Shown here one piece after another: positions 45,786 through 58,105 of a stretch of DNA of 64,000 nucleotides (its first letter is position 1; every line of letters begins with the position of its first letter). The notes under the pieces are model-generated. The model had not been told where the DNA came from, ran no database searches, and saw only the letters and a program-made list of their open reading frames with translations. The position numbers and the translations under genes were made by a program. This DNA comes from Sipunculus nudus (lineage: Eukaryota > Annelida > Sipuncula > Golfingiida > Sipunculidae), in NCBI GenBank assembly GCA_026874595.1, contig CM049317.1, positions 13,386,882 through 13,450,881 of the forward strand, read 5' to 3'.

Positions 45786-48246
45786 AAGGCTTGATTAGTC
45801 TAATTATTTAATATACTTAATTTATGCTTATGAATAACATAAAATGAACATTCTAGCGTGAAACACCTAGAAAAAAATGGCTCCTTCAATAGATATAAAA
45901 TTGTGCTTTTGTTGATTTTACAGAGGGCATAAGAGTCACAAATATGCGTTGGTGTCCTCTGGTGCGTTGGGTATACCATTTGGCATTAGTGATGCCTGAT
46001 AAATCTACTAACATTACAATTTTAACCTATATTTTTTGTGCACAGTAATCTGATACGATTTGGTTTGTACATGAATAATGTAACTGAAGTTAAAATAATG
46101 TTAACACAATATAACATAAGTAAAGAATAGCTTTCATCATTTTCATGCACGGTGCGTTTCGTGCATTCTCACGTAATCAAAAAGCCCCCATGCTATGACA
46201 TCTTGAGTTTATCATGAAGGAAAATGTATTACGCGGTTATCTTTGGTCTGATTACAATTCTTTGCTCTCTGCGCACCCTGGTGTTCCTGCCCAGAGAACC
46301 TTGCCATTAAAAACAGCGGTTACACGAACGATGTTCGAGACGACTGCAGTGTAATAATGTACAGGCATACGAATACACATTGTCTTAAATTGTTAAATAT
46401 GGAAATGTGGAATGGGCATAATAGCAAAGAAAGCGAGGGGAAGGAGACTGCCTTTAAAAAGTTCTTCGCTTCGCGGAGGTCCTTGCTAACTTTCTTGATT
46501 AAATACACTCCTGCCATCTACGATTATATCAAAAACCAGAATCTGGAAACAAGGTGACCTAGAACCATGGCAGCAAGAATTAAAATCCTCTTTAATTCAA
46601 TCTTGGTAAGATCACTTTAAATAAGCAGCAGGGAGCCTCATTTAGTGAAATTACACTAATCATATTAACATATACCCCAATGTTTATTATACTATTATAA
46701 AATATACCCAAATACTAGTTACGCCGACTTCATACTTTCCAGCTATCCCATGATAATTTACAAATTATTTCACATACCCACGGAGAAAATTATATATAAT
46801 ATATATTATGTATGTATATATATACATTAAATGTAAAAGGAAGATAACACATATTAATGTCGAGTATTTGTATACGGTCCGTGACTTCGTGGACCAAAAT
46901 ACGCGATAACTGGAGTAAAACTGACTTTTTGTTACAAATATATTGAAGCTGGGTTAAAAACCAGATAATAACACTATGGTGCAAAAGTGTTAATGTCATG
47001 GTGTCCTTAACAACGATAACAAAGCTCCTTTTTAAAGAGAATACGACTGCATTACGTCATTATGCCACTTAACTCAATATATAGGCACGCAGGTGACAAA
47101 ACAGTCAACCCGTCATAGGTCATCAATTTTTTCGTCGCCGAAGGCACTGAAATTTATCCGTAAGTTTTCATTAGATTTCAATGAAATATGTTTTAAGAAC
47201 TGATGAACCATGGACATTTGTGATAAATACCATCGGTATACCCTTGATTACGACATGTGACTTGTGTCACTCCGGTTTTAGTTACGCAAAATGGCAACCC
47301 CCATGAGCGGTTTCGATATTTTTGCGAAGAACCATTTAATACCTCGAGAATTAGGAATATATCTGCGGAGAGAGTTTGCATGGTTACCATAGACCTGTAT
47401 CTTCTAACTAGAAACCGGCGAAACACTTTTTCGAAGACCGCGCCCTCAACCACCAATTGTAGTAGGATTTAAGATTAAATGGCTAATTAAATTGAGAATT
47501 TATGTCTACTGTTCCGTTTGCTTTTTCAGACAAATTTCATAAACTAGATCGAACTGTGCGAAACCTCTTTTTCCTTTACCTATGGTTAACTTTTCCCTAA
47601 AATTTCATTAATAATAATCGAACACAATTTCAGATATTTTGAAGACACCAGGCATTTAGTTCTCTCAGTTTAATGATTGGGACTGAGATAAAATCATCGT
47701 CATATTGACTATGTCATAACTGAGTTATAATGAAGCACTCATGTCATCTGAAATCGGCATACATTGCGCTATAAGGCCTACTCTGAAATGAAAATGTGTT
47801 ATTTTGTCTTTTTTTGAAATATCATTAGAGAATATAAAGGTAGGAGATTGAAATAAATTCTGAATAATGTCCATACAAAGACTTATCATAGGATGTGGCA
47901 AATCAGTTTGTAGACCTAGACACTGTTTCTTAAACATTAATTTCCTGAGGAAACTGAACAAAACCTAGCTGCTATAATTCAATTGTTATACCAAGAACGT
48001 TCTGTAGGTTCACACACTGAAAGTAATCACTCGAAATGTTTTCTAACTAGGAATCAGTCAGAGACCAATTATAGACCTTCGCTGTGATCATGATTAAATT
48101 TGCTCTTTTAACCTCACTTTAAAAGTTAATTATTCCCTGGGTGTTATTCTAATTACTCCAACACAAAATATCATCATTACCTTTCATAATTTTTTTTGTA
48201 ATGTTGCTGACGTACAAACTATCCTACCAAGTAATTAACAAGACAA
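45786..48246. other. Unassigned stretch
   Basis: No supported gene. Frames of 60-90 codons occur on both strands but none has a recognisable domain. Confidence 0.3.
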
Positions 48247-48248
48247 TA

Positions 48249-48304
<56 letters not shown>
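48247..48304. repeat. (TA)n microsatellite
   Basis: A TA tract just upstream of the acceptor of the TspO-like gene's first coding exon. CTCGCGGAGGTAAAATAAC follows it, like an R3/R4 tail. Confidence 0.9.
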
Positions 48305-48308
<4 letters not shown>

Positions 48309-48388
48309 CACCCTCGCGGAGGTAAAATAACAGATGGGAAGATGTATTAACAGATGTCTGACATTGAGACTATTTCTTTTTTTTTTAG

Positions 48389-48905
48389 GTTTCAGGTTTC
48401 TCCCGCCAGGTGTCAGCATGGAGCACCGCCGCCCTCAGATGGTGATCATCATTCTTTCCTTCCTGATATTCGTGGTCCTCCTGTTCTTCAACTCACTTGC
48501 CAGTGGCCTCGGGAAAGATTTAGGTATTTTTATATATGAATTGTATGGTAGAATCGCGTACGATATATGCCTGTCTTTCTCTTTATTTCTCCATCTCTCT
48601 GCCTATATCAATCTCTCTTTTTTCTTAATATCTAGCTGTCTTCCTGTCTGTCTATGTTTTGCTATTTCTCTTTCTCTCTATTTCACTTTCTTTCTTCCTG
48701 TTTTCTGTCATTCTGTTTCCCTTCGTATGTGCCTGCTGTTTCTTTATGTCTCTGTCTCTCGATAAGCTTTTGTCTTTTTTTCTGTTTCTCTACCTCTTTG
48801 TCTCTGTGTCTCGTGTTGATGTGTACTTGTTTGTAGATCTGTTTGGCCATTAGCCATTTAGTCTCTGCTTGTGTGTTTGTCTATCCGTCTGTCTGTCTGT
48901 ATGTA

Positions 48906-48938
<33 letters not shown>

Positions 48939-50743
48939 TCCTCTCTCTCTTTCTCCCGCATTGTCCAGAACTGGACACTGACAGGCCTCACAACCTCCTC
49001 CCCGTCAAACGCAAGCACACACACCCACACACACACCGACTCAATGCTCAAATCGCAGTGTCACCAAAAATTTATGTCAGAATTATGAATTGTTACATTT
49101 TTTTCCTCGACAATATATCCAATAATCCCTAAAACTGTGTATGGAAGTGATGCTGACATCGCCGCTCATATTTTAAGTGTACCAGTACGCTGTTCATGTT
49201 CATTTCTTGGGATCTGAGGGAAAAGCATGATATCGCTGCCAAAAGGTAAAGCCTGCTACATTTTACAATTCTAACGTAAAGTTAACCGTTGGTGGTCCTG
49301 CGATATGAGCTTTAGCCAGGACAAGCCTTCCGGCCTAGCCTGATCTGCCGGCTGGACGAATTAAATGTGTCACTTTCGCACTGGACGCTGACAGGCCGGG
49401 CTTGAGGGGGGGGGGGGTGTTCGTGAGAACCGTCAGCGTTCAGTTCTGGTCTAATGCACACATACAAACACAGATACAACCACGGTTCTGACTGCTCTGC
49501 TGGTCTCACCTGTTTATAGTCAATGATTGTCAGGAAGTTTGTTTGTATATTATGTGAAATATAGACCTTTACTAAATTTTCGATCTTTACCATGATCTTC
49601 CTGAGGCCATGTGCTTTCGATTCCTCAAAGACGCTAGTCTCAGTGTTAAAATGTGTATGTAAGTTTTTTTTAACAATCATCATATTTTTATAGTATTTAT
49701 CCATGGCCAACTACCCTTTTAAACACACTAAACTTCTCCCTCATTTGATTTAAGTTGGTACTTTTCGACATCTAGCCCTGTCAGATTCGAACTCAGACCT
49801 TCAAGTATTTCGGTTCACCTGTCAACCTTCCAAATAAAGCCAAATCTCCTACTGGCGTTCAGTTAATACGATTTTTTATCTTTACTTTACAGGCATCTTC
49901 CTCAACACGACTGGGGAAATATCAAGACTTTACGACACAGAAATCACCCCCGTGGGCTGGACCTTTGCCATATGGGCGGTGATCTACACTTGGCAGTTGG
50001 CTTGGTTTATTTACGGTCTTACCACACTTTGCCGTAAAGGAATAGACGGTTACCTGTATTATTCCCCCAACTTTATGCCGCTTATCTTATATATCGTCTT
50101 TGTGACCAATAATGCTATGAATGTTGGATGGCTACTTTTGTGGGATCGCCAGTACTTAGAGGCCGCTTTTGTATTCCTCTTTTTCATAGCATTCACCCTT
50201 TACGTATGTTTATTCATATCCTTCCGCGCGCTTGAACGATCACGTGTTGATCTCCATGACTACGACCTTGGTCGAGAGGTCACGGCCACGCGGTTTCTCG
50301 TGCAGAATGGTATTGGGGTGTATGCGGGATGGACGACAATTGCAACTCTCCTGAATTTAGCAGTTGTGGTACAATACCGAGCTAATGCGTCCAGAGAAAC
50401 CGCGGGAACAGTCTCCCTGGCTATCCTTTCGGTTGAAGTTTTGGCTTACTTCACTGCCGACATGGTTTTCCTGGACCGCTGGACGCGCTATTTTGTGACG
50501 CCCTACTTTGTCGTAGTGTGGGCTCTGAGTGGCGTATTAACACAGAACTGGAATCCCGCGCGTAGGAATCCGATCTGGACATTGGTGCTATGTGTCGTGG
50601 CCGGATGTCTGCTTATCACTAAGATAATCGTCACAATATGGCGGCATATCCACAACGACATCCGTAAAATTGAGGTTACCCCAATAGTTCAGGTTGAAAT
50701 TGACACTGTGTCCAGCAAGAATGGGAAACAAATTTTATATTGA
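48389..50743 (+). CDS. TspO/MBR-like multi-pass membrane protein, two coding exons
   Basis: The coding join is 48418-48523 and 49893-50743, giving 318 residues. Exon 1 follows a pyrimidine tract and AG (48387-48388), so a 5' non-coding exon lies upstream. The first ATG is at 48418. The donor TTTAG|GTATTT and acceptor CTTTACAG|GCATC make a phase-1 intron and keep the frame. About eight hydrophobic segments are visible: residues 9-29, 57-78, 96-118, 126-146, 171-197, 207-228, 234-251 and 263-285. The segment after ITPV, GWTFAIWAVIYTWQLAWFIY, is strongly like the tryptophan-rich motif of TspO/MBR-type proteins. NTT at residues 40-42 is a possible glycosylation site. Family knowledge: TspO/MBR proteins bind porphyrins or sterol-like ligands in membranes, but this protein is about twice their usual length, so a shared function is uncertain. 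It could be an uncharacterised invertebrate tryptophan-rich family. Confidence 0.85.
48524..49892 (+). other. Intron of the TspO-like gene
   Basis: GT at 48524 and AG at 49891-49892. The interior holds a long CT-rich stretch (48566-48957) with (TCTG)n, a CACACACA tract and a G homopolymer near 49407. A phrase near 48966 (ACTGGACACTGACAGGCC) recurs near 49380 (ACTGGACGCTGACAGGCC). Close to the acceptor, 49785-49805 read in reverse has GAGTTCGAATCT, a weak B-box-like sequence. Confidence 0.75.
48566..48957 (+). repeat. CT/TCTG-rich low-complexity tract
   Basis: TCTCTCT, TTTCTCT and TCTGTCTG runs; the clearest (CTGT)n is 48885-48925. ORFs here are compositional artefacts. Confidence 0.9.
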
Positions 50744-50989
50744 GCACCAAAAAAAAACACTTTCGAACAAAGGAATATATAATGAGAAACTTGTAGCGCT
50801 ACCTATCAGCCATTGGAACAATCGCAGACAATGAATTTACGCGAATGCTCTGATCAGGAAACGATAACTACATTTTATCTGACTGATACAAAGTTAAAAA
50901 CAGTGTTTGGTTTAGTGTTTTCATGGGCAAAAATTTCGTGGCATTTTATTTGTTATTGTTTCTGTTTTACACAAAGTACAAAAGCAGAC

Positions 50990-51178
50990 CAAAGGGAGGG
51001 GTCCAGGGTGTCTGAACTTCCCCCTTTTTTAGCTACCGCAACATTAATTAAAGGGTTTCCTACACATTTTTGTGGCCTGGACCCCCCTTGTCCGGACTGG
51101 GGGACTTTGTTTTTAGATCTTGTCATAAGACCTCCTAGGATGGACCCCTCCTTTTCCAAAATTCTGGATCCGCCGTTG
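50990..51178 (-). mobile_element. GGGGCGGATCC-type MITE, copy 2
   Basis: Ends CCAAAATTCTGGATCCGCCG at the right. In reverse complement this matches the start of 30704. The left side GGGAGGGGTCCAGG matches the other end of copy 1. Confidence 0.6.
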
Positions 51179-51276
51179 AAGTATATTATGTTTTTCATGT
51201 ATTAATGTATGTAAGAGGCATCAAATGTATTCAAATATAGAATGCAATACATCCATATGTACTCAAACTTATCCGT

Positions 51277-51282
51277 AATAAA
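51277..51282 (+). terminator. Possible polyadenylation signal of the TspO-like gene
   Basis: AATAAA in an AT-rich context, about 530 bases after the stop codon and just beyond the MITE at 50990-51178. If used, the MITE would lie in the 3' UTR. Confidence 0.3.
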
Positions 51283-52376
51283 ATTTAATTTTCATGAACT
51301 TGCATCAGGATTGCTTATTGTGAAACTTATAATCTCAGACCCTACCAGTCGTGTGTGAGCTTGTGTGGTTAAGAAAAAAAGGTAAATGATGAACTGTTTT
51401 TACCTCATGGTCTGTTAATTCCACGAAAATACGAGCTGTATACAATATGTAAATTTAGAATCAATATCATATGAACAAAATATATTACATTAATTCAAAT
51501 AATATTGACTCAAAAACCAAGCAGACCCATAATACGTCACATATAAATATATGATATAATAGATTCCGTCAAATTTTAAAAGTCCAGGAGTCCGAAATTG
51601 CATTAATTATTAGTAAATTATCATAAAGAAACAATTTTTCTCGGAGTCCAGGGTATGCTATAAGGTAATTTTAGAACTGAACACAATAATAATCGGGGGC
51701 AATTTTGTGCCGCCGCTAGCCGAACTAAGATCAAGCCGAGCCGAGTTTCTGGTAAAGCGCCGAAATTCATTATAAGAAGTGAGCCGATTTTGTGCAGCTC
51801 AGTTTGGATTGAGATCAAATTAATACAAATAGATAAATATTGTACAATAAAAAATGCCAACAACAAATGTTCATGTTTTGTTATTATTTTTCCTTGTCGC
51901 TTATAGGAAACGGTATGAACGTGTTGGCTTACGAAAACTCCAGGATAAACTATATTCGATATTTAATCAAATACTAATTAAATGTAAAATGGAAGCAATA
52001 TTGTCACAAATAATATAGATAACTTTTTTTTAAATAAAACGAATATTTTGTAACATCGTCAAATGAATAGGTTTTCAGGTCAGTTTAAGCAAGCCGACAT
52101 TTTTCAAGCAGGGTCGAGCAAGGAAACGCTGTTTACTACTAAAGTCAGCAATCTTTTTGTCCAAGCCAGCTGCATTTGTGTGGCTAACACTGCTCCGGGC
52201 TCTACCACAGACTTATAACGAGCAATTCCACATCAGCGTAAAATGAGGCCTACAAGGCACAACAGTTGAAGGCCAAGGGAATGAGACTGAATTCGTTTTA
52301 TATTTTAAATTTCAGCATTTACCGGTTGATCTAGAGATTGTATATATTGCATATTTATATAGTGTAAATACATGTA

Positions 52377-52380
<4 letters not shown>

Positions 52381-52469
<89 letters not shown>

Positions 52470-52476
52470 ATATATT
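52381..52476. repeat. (CT)n-(TA)n compound microsatellite
   Basis: About 15 CT units change directly into a long TA tract. Confidence 0.95.
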
Positions 52477-53595
52477 ACAAAAAAGTAAAAAGTTTGCAAA
52501 CTGAAATTACGTTATTTACTTATGAGCAAAAAGTGGTTATCCAGTCTGTGACATGAATTGAACAAAATTTTAGTACTACATAGATTAAAAATTACAACTG
52601 CACAAATAATGGTCAACTGCACAATAAATATATCCTAATACGACTATTGTAAATTGTAAGGGTACGATAACCCCACGTAATCTGTAGCGGGGGAATTTTT
52701 ATACGCTTCTATGAGATTTTACCTAATAATTAACAAAACAAATGATAATTCAGTATATACGGGGGTCAGACTTACGTCCAATATGCGTAATTTCTAGGAA
52801 AATTCCAGGGAAAATAACTGAAATCGATACTTCTATATTTAGTTACAAATGGCGGGATTTAAACTGGAGATAACCATAATATATATGTATTCACTACATA
52901 CATGCGTCCGATTTACATCTAATACGCGTAATTTCCAGGATATCTGATGTCCAAATATAAATGTAGTATTTAAGGTCTAATGATCGTAAAACTACCTTGT
53001 TTTAATTTAACTTTAAAATCCATATTAAATTTAATGTTATCCAGAATGGTATTTACATATTTGGAATTATTGGATTATATTCTGTTAGATGAGATTCATA
53101 TGAACAGTGTTTCAGCTTTTGCTTTGAATGATTTAGACTTTAAATAATTGTTTTATATATTTTTTAAATGCGATAAATATTGCTTATATGTATAACATTT
53201 CGCAAATGGTACGTATGTAAAAAAAGTGTCATATGAAAGTACATAGTACATACAAATATCCTCAGGCGGTTTTATTTTTTTTTTTTTGCCTAAAAACATG
53301 CCATTCCCAAGATTAAAGATAAACTGAAAAAGTGCAAGTTTTCCCTACAACAAAGGAAAATAGGTAAAACAGTCCATGACCTTTAAGCAGTTGACAGCAT
53401 TCACTATATCCACGAGTGAATTATATGTAACGATATTCGTTATTAGTCCGATGGTCTCAATTTAAAACTTCGTTGCTTTTCATGTACATTAAATAAAACT
53501 CTCAAGGTAAGACTGCGCTGATTCAAGCCATACTCTAGATGTACCCTGGATCAAGAAATATCTAAAGGGGGAGCCGACTTAATTCACTTAAATGT

Positions 53596-53597
53596 GG

Positions 53598-53637
<40 letters not shown>
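53596..53637. repeat. (TG)n microsatellite
   Basis: About 20 TG units. Confidence 0.95.
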
Positions 53638-53640
<3 letters not shown>

Positions 53641-53949
53641 CCCCAGTGCAGATTAAGGCTACTTACCTAATAATGTTTTTCTGATGATTGTTTTAAAAGG
53701 AAAACCATGCAATAATTTATACATAACAGCTGGCAGGCATTCTCCTGAAGTTAGAGAACAATAGATATGTGTAATCTCTTGACAGACTTTACCCTATCCA
53801 CAGAGTGTAATGGTAATAATTTACTAAACTAAATGACTCGTCAACATTCAGACAAATTCCTGTAATATGATCTCAACATGATAACTTACGTGTGAAAGTA
53901 ATATATTATGCTTTAAACTTTCTGTATCTTTGCCTTATAGGATTTCCCG

Positions 53950-55700
53950 GAGAGGGTCAATTTTGTGATTTGTTTGCGGTTACAAGTACATATTTTGAGT
54001 TTTGTTTGTGTTGAATGAAAACCGAATCGTTTAATTTAAAGTTATTTCCCGACGCCACATTATAAAAAAAGCATCGCCTCTTCTATATCGGCTTCCTAAT
54101 TTCAAACCAATTTCTAAAATCTTCTCCAAAATCTAATAATTGGAAAGTTTAATAAATTAACTTTTTATAAAGTGTGTTGAGAGGTTATAGGGCCCCTTCT
54201 TGGTATGTTTGTCAGTCTAAGTATGTTTGCTATATTAAGGTCTTCTATTGTAAACAGTTCAGTATTGATCATAAATTTAATAACGTTTTTGTAATGTGAT
54301 GGTTATGGTCTTAGCAAGTTTATTTTATAATCAGTGTTATTTCCAGTGGTTGGTAATTATCCAAATCATCTTTTCCTAGATCTTTTAATTTGCATAAGCA
54401 TAATTTCTCCTGCCTTTTCTGAAGTTGAGAGTGTCCCGGTGTGGAACGCATAATTGAAAGAATCAATTAATAATTTACATATATCGAAAATACGTATAGA
54501 AAATATTGAAGAATTATGTAGTTAGACCACCTAAACCTGGACTAGAACCCCCTTTTATTTCTTCAGCAGCTTTTGTGGTTCCACAATGTTATTTACCTAC
54601 CACAAAATATTTTGGTCTCGACATTCAGCTTTGTTTTTTATATCTTGCATAATATCGTGAAGCATACGTCTGTAATCCTCTTTTATATAACTTGTGTTTG
54701 ACCTTTCAAGATTTCTGTTTGTGTCCTAGTAAATGTTCGGTCTTTCAATCTATTTTTTATACATTTTATATACCTCTATATTTTCTAAGCACAGAATATA
54801 TGTTTTGTTACGTTCTCCCTTCCTCCATCTATACTAACTTAAGCGCGTAAAAGCTCCTCTTGCATTATTTGATGCTATTAAATCGAATTGTATATGCGCA
54901 TTATAAGATCCGATCCCCCCAGTCTATTCGCTAGCCCTTCATCAAACTAACTTAGTTTTGAATTTATACGATTTTAGAGCATAAAATTTTATTTAGATTT
55001 AATATATACTGCACTAAATGCTCTAAAGTTCTTTTTTACACATTTCCAATCGAATCCATACTGACATTATTTAGATGATTCTGTGAATGAATTAATTATA
55101 GTTTGTACTGTAATTTTTCATATATTCGTTATTTTTTATCAGAGAATGATTGAATTTCCCATAAGAAAGATCCTTTATTTTTACGTGAGAATCTATATAT
55201 ATATAGGTACTGATATTGCTCTGTGAACGGTGAAAGGAAAGGTTGTATACATAAATTTATTTGATCTAATTTAATGTTTAATGTTGGAGTTATAAATATA
55301 TAATATCACCGTGAAATGATTATATCTACTCTAGGTATTATCCCTGCGGTCTGTGCATTGTTCACGGCATAATTAGTATATGTCTAGCATTCCAAGTTGT
55401 TTTATCATATCATTGAAAGCTCTACCCTCTCTATCTGGGTGCTCCTACCCGGAAAGTACATTTTAAACTGTCACTAAATTTAAACCTCTTATTAAAAACA
55501 TGTTCACAGGTGTCTAGTTTAATGCCCAATGTAAATGTTCTGGGTTGTGTTGCATGGAGGATGAACTATTGTTATAGCATAGGTACTATATTGTACCAAA
55601 ACGAAATTATCAGTACAGTCGGATGAAGATTTAGGTAACTCTTCAGATATGAAGATTTCTAAACTATTACTCTGCCTCGTATCATTAATATAAAATGATA
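53950..55700 (-). pseudogene. Strongly decayed L1-like LINE (ORF2 remnant)
   Basis: No long ORF is present, but reading the minus strand across frames gives peptides in the order of an L1-type ORF2. Near 55120-55190, GKFNHSLIKNNEYM resembles the GFWKFNNSLL.D.EY region after the endonuclease. Near 55000-55060 is FDWKCVKKNFRAFS (WD..K..IR.FSI type). Near 54410-54480, NYAFHTGTLS is followed by SEKAGEIML (the HTG.LS.SQ..GII.L block opening the reverse transcriptase). Near 54345-54392, KDLGKDDLDNYQPLEI (K.DLGNYRPISL type). Near 54105-54140, FGEDFRNW (FNFG.NFINWI type). These are joined by several frameshifts and stops. No intact catalytic motif was seen, so it is a fossil. The L1/Tx1 assignment is from memory of motif style. 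Confidence 0.6.
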
Positions 55701-56003
55701 TACCGCGCCATTTTGTTTCTCACAGCATGTATTATTTTATCATCTCTTTCAAACAAAATATTAACCTTTTCAGATTTTCATCTTGCAAGGATAGCATCTC
55801 TTTTCATTAAATATTTCTATCCTCGGTACTTCATATACTCACCAATTTCACATTGAAAGTGCCGCATATGTTATGTCCTTACCTCTATTCATTGATCCTG
55901 TCCTCGCCCCAAGTGTGATCCATCTGGTCAAAACTCAGGTCGAACAGAATTGGTTGAAACTTGGATTTTTGTGATATTTGCCGTTTTTCAGTGACGTTGT
56001 TTA

Positions 56004-58102
56004 TGCTGCGTTACACTAGGCCACGATTAAATCGATTTGGTCATTATTCTTTTAAATCGTGTTTAGATAACTCATCTTATAGACCGTGACAGATGGTGGA
56101 TCAAAATCGTGGGGATCGCGAGAGATTTTCATTTTCTTGAGACATCTTTATGATCGTGCCAAAATTTTAAACCTGCTTAAAAGTTTAACAGGATCATGCC
56201 GATTTTTTTTAGGGCGCAGTAATATGCGCAGTAGAGCGTGACCATCTTAACAGATTGGGGCCTGGATAGCTGAGTGGTAAAACGCTCGGCCCTTTTCCGC
56301 TGGCGACCCGGGTTCGATCCCCGGTGTGGCTATGAGAGTGGGTTGTAGTGGCCCGTCCAAGGCCGGTGGTTTTCTCCGGGTCCTCCGGTTTCCTCCACCC
56401 TTGCCGACTACAGAGCGCCAACATCCGAGCCATGGATAGTGCCCCGTATTAGTAATTTTAACTAGTTGTACAATCCATGTAAAATATATGAAGTTTATAA
56501 TAACAGATCGTGTTTGAGCTTGAAAGAAAGCAATGGAGCGTGGCGGGCAAAACGTTTAACAACACAGTGGAGCATTGTCGATCTTGGCAAATATGAGTTC
56601 ACATTGTTCTACGATCCGACCAAGAGCGATTGCGATTCAACCAAGTTCTGCTGCGCTGTGCCAGGATATACACAATCTATCACGATCTAATAAGATTACC
56701 TGCATTTCTCTGGACATCTTATCACTCTGTACTGTGCTCTAGCAATGATTTAACATGGTGTATTAAGCTATGTTATGCCGTGACACGCTGTGGTGCGTTT
56801 TCCGTCCTTTCTTATAAAAGGGGTCACGCTGCCCGGAGAATTCATCGCGTTTCCTACTCTGCTACAGACCAGAAGGTGTTACACGGAAGAAGATGCGAAA
56901 TCTACCTCCTTTTTATACCGGTCTTGACCCAATCGCGTTTAACCGCGGCCCTATATCTTAAATGAAGGCAAAAATACATTGTGAACGTAAGGGAACGTAA
57001 GCAAGTGTAAGGTGGAGTTTTAACGGGGCCCGCGAACGATTCTCGAATGACGCAAATGTCGAAAAAAATAGCCAAGTCCAACATTCGGAGAAGATTTTCA
57101 CCGAATATTTCGAGACAATCGTCCATTAACCATTCCCGCGCAGTTTATGAGTAGTTCTCACAACGTTTGTGCGAATGCCGTGTGTAACGTTGCCGAACGT
57201 GGCCGGCCCACAAACACGAAAAACATACGACTAAAATGCGAACAACACTAATGTCGCTCAAATCTCGGACAACATTCGTGCGGACATTTCTACACACATG
57301 CGCACTCCTTGCGCATGTATCACGAATAACAAACGTCCTGCGGCCTTCGTGCGACATTCGTACTTATGTAGCGCGATTATGAATATCTTGCGACCCGCGA
57401 TCCGACCGACACATGGACAGTATATAAATGCCATGAAATGCATTGAAGTGCATTGCCAGCATTAGTTCTTGCCCAGATGTCAGTGATGACCAGAATATGG
57501 ACCAACTGGCTCTCAGACCCGACCTGACTGGCCATGCATGTATTGAGAGGAAGCTTTTGATAATGAATAGGAAGCGAATAACGAACGCCGTGCGACATTC
57601 AGGCGAATTTGTACATAAGTTGCTCGGTTATCTTACGACCGACGTGAAACGCGAGCGTTTGCTTCTCTGACGACGATACCTTTTCTAAAGAAGAACGCGA
57701 ACATACGTAAATAGGTCGAGAAATGATCGGATGTACTTCGTTGTTTTGGCGAGACATTCTCCAAACTGTAGGAATCTGTTTACGATTTCATGAATATTTT
57801 GCGAACACCACGCACGTCGTGAGAATGTCGTGCGCATATGAGGAAGGTTTTAAGACATTTTCAAGAACAAAATACGAACAAATCACGACCCGGGATGCGG
57901 GAAACGATTGCAACGGATCGTCATAGAAAAAGATCTTCATAAAATGGTATTGGGGCGATCGCCAACCGTAGTAGATCTTGTTCAGCATCCTATTTAAGCG
58001 CATGAACCCGTAAAAAATTGGGAAAAATCAACAAAAAGTTCCAAGATCATGACGATCTACAACTATCCTTGGTTTGCATCGTGGCCTAGTGTAACAGCAG
58101 CA
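56004..58102. mobile_element. Harbinger-like element, 2.1 kb, with exact TTA duplication
   Basis: The left end reads TGCTGC-GTTACACTAGGCCACGAT and the right end in reverse complement TGCTGCTGTTACACTAGG, continuing CCACGAT: one indel in about 25 bases. TTA flanks both sides exactly (56001-56003, 58103-58105), as in PIF/Harbinger insertions. The interior (about 56960-57930) is rich in CG and in ATTCGTGCGACATTCG-type words. TATATAAATGCC lies at 57421, but no transposase, Myb-like ORF or other long frame was recognised. A tRNA SINE sits inside at 56256. It is non-autonomous or decayed. Confidence 0.75.
56256..56455 (+). mobile_element. tRNA-derived SINE inserted in the Harbinger-like element
   Basis: The head has A box TAGCTGAGTGG (56267-56277) and B box GGTTCGATCCC (56311-56321). 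The flanking arms do not pair into an acceptor stem, so it is not a functional tRNA gene. The body has GGTGGTTTTCTCCGGGTCC and TCCGGTTTCCTCCACC (56363-56399), like the conserved domain shared by the MetaSINE-type superfamily of animals, then CAGAGCGCC and GCCCCGTATTAGTAATTT. The well-kept pol III boxes suggest a fairly recent copy. The minus-strand ORF over it is an artefact. Confidence 0.8.
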
Positions 58103-58105
58103 TTA

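Larger units (their letters stand above)
51283..53949. other. Unassigned AT-rich stretch
   Basis: Holds the (CT)n(TA)n compound at 52381-52476 and (TG)n at 53596-53637. No gene recognised. The 3' part could belong to the decayed LINE that follows, but no motif was visible. Confidence 0.35.

Noticed and set aside
48334-49132. ORFs rich in S, L, C, F and V across the CT-rich tract
   Set aside because: They are low-complexity translations of TCTG/CT repeats inside an intron.
56256-56335. Functional tRNA gene
   Set aside because: A and B boxes are good, but the ends do not pair as an acceptor stem and a SINE body follows.
56209-56433. 74-codon minus-strand ORF
   Set aside because: It is the antisense reading of the tRNA-derived SINE.
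57421-57670. TATA-driven protein gene inside the Harbinger-like element
   Set aside because: No frame downstream of the TATA-like sequence encodes a recognisable or long protein; reported only as part of the element.
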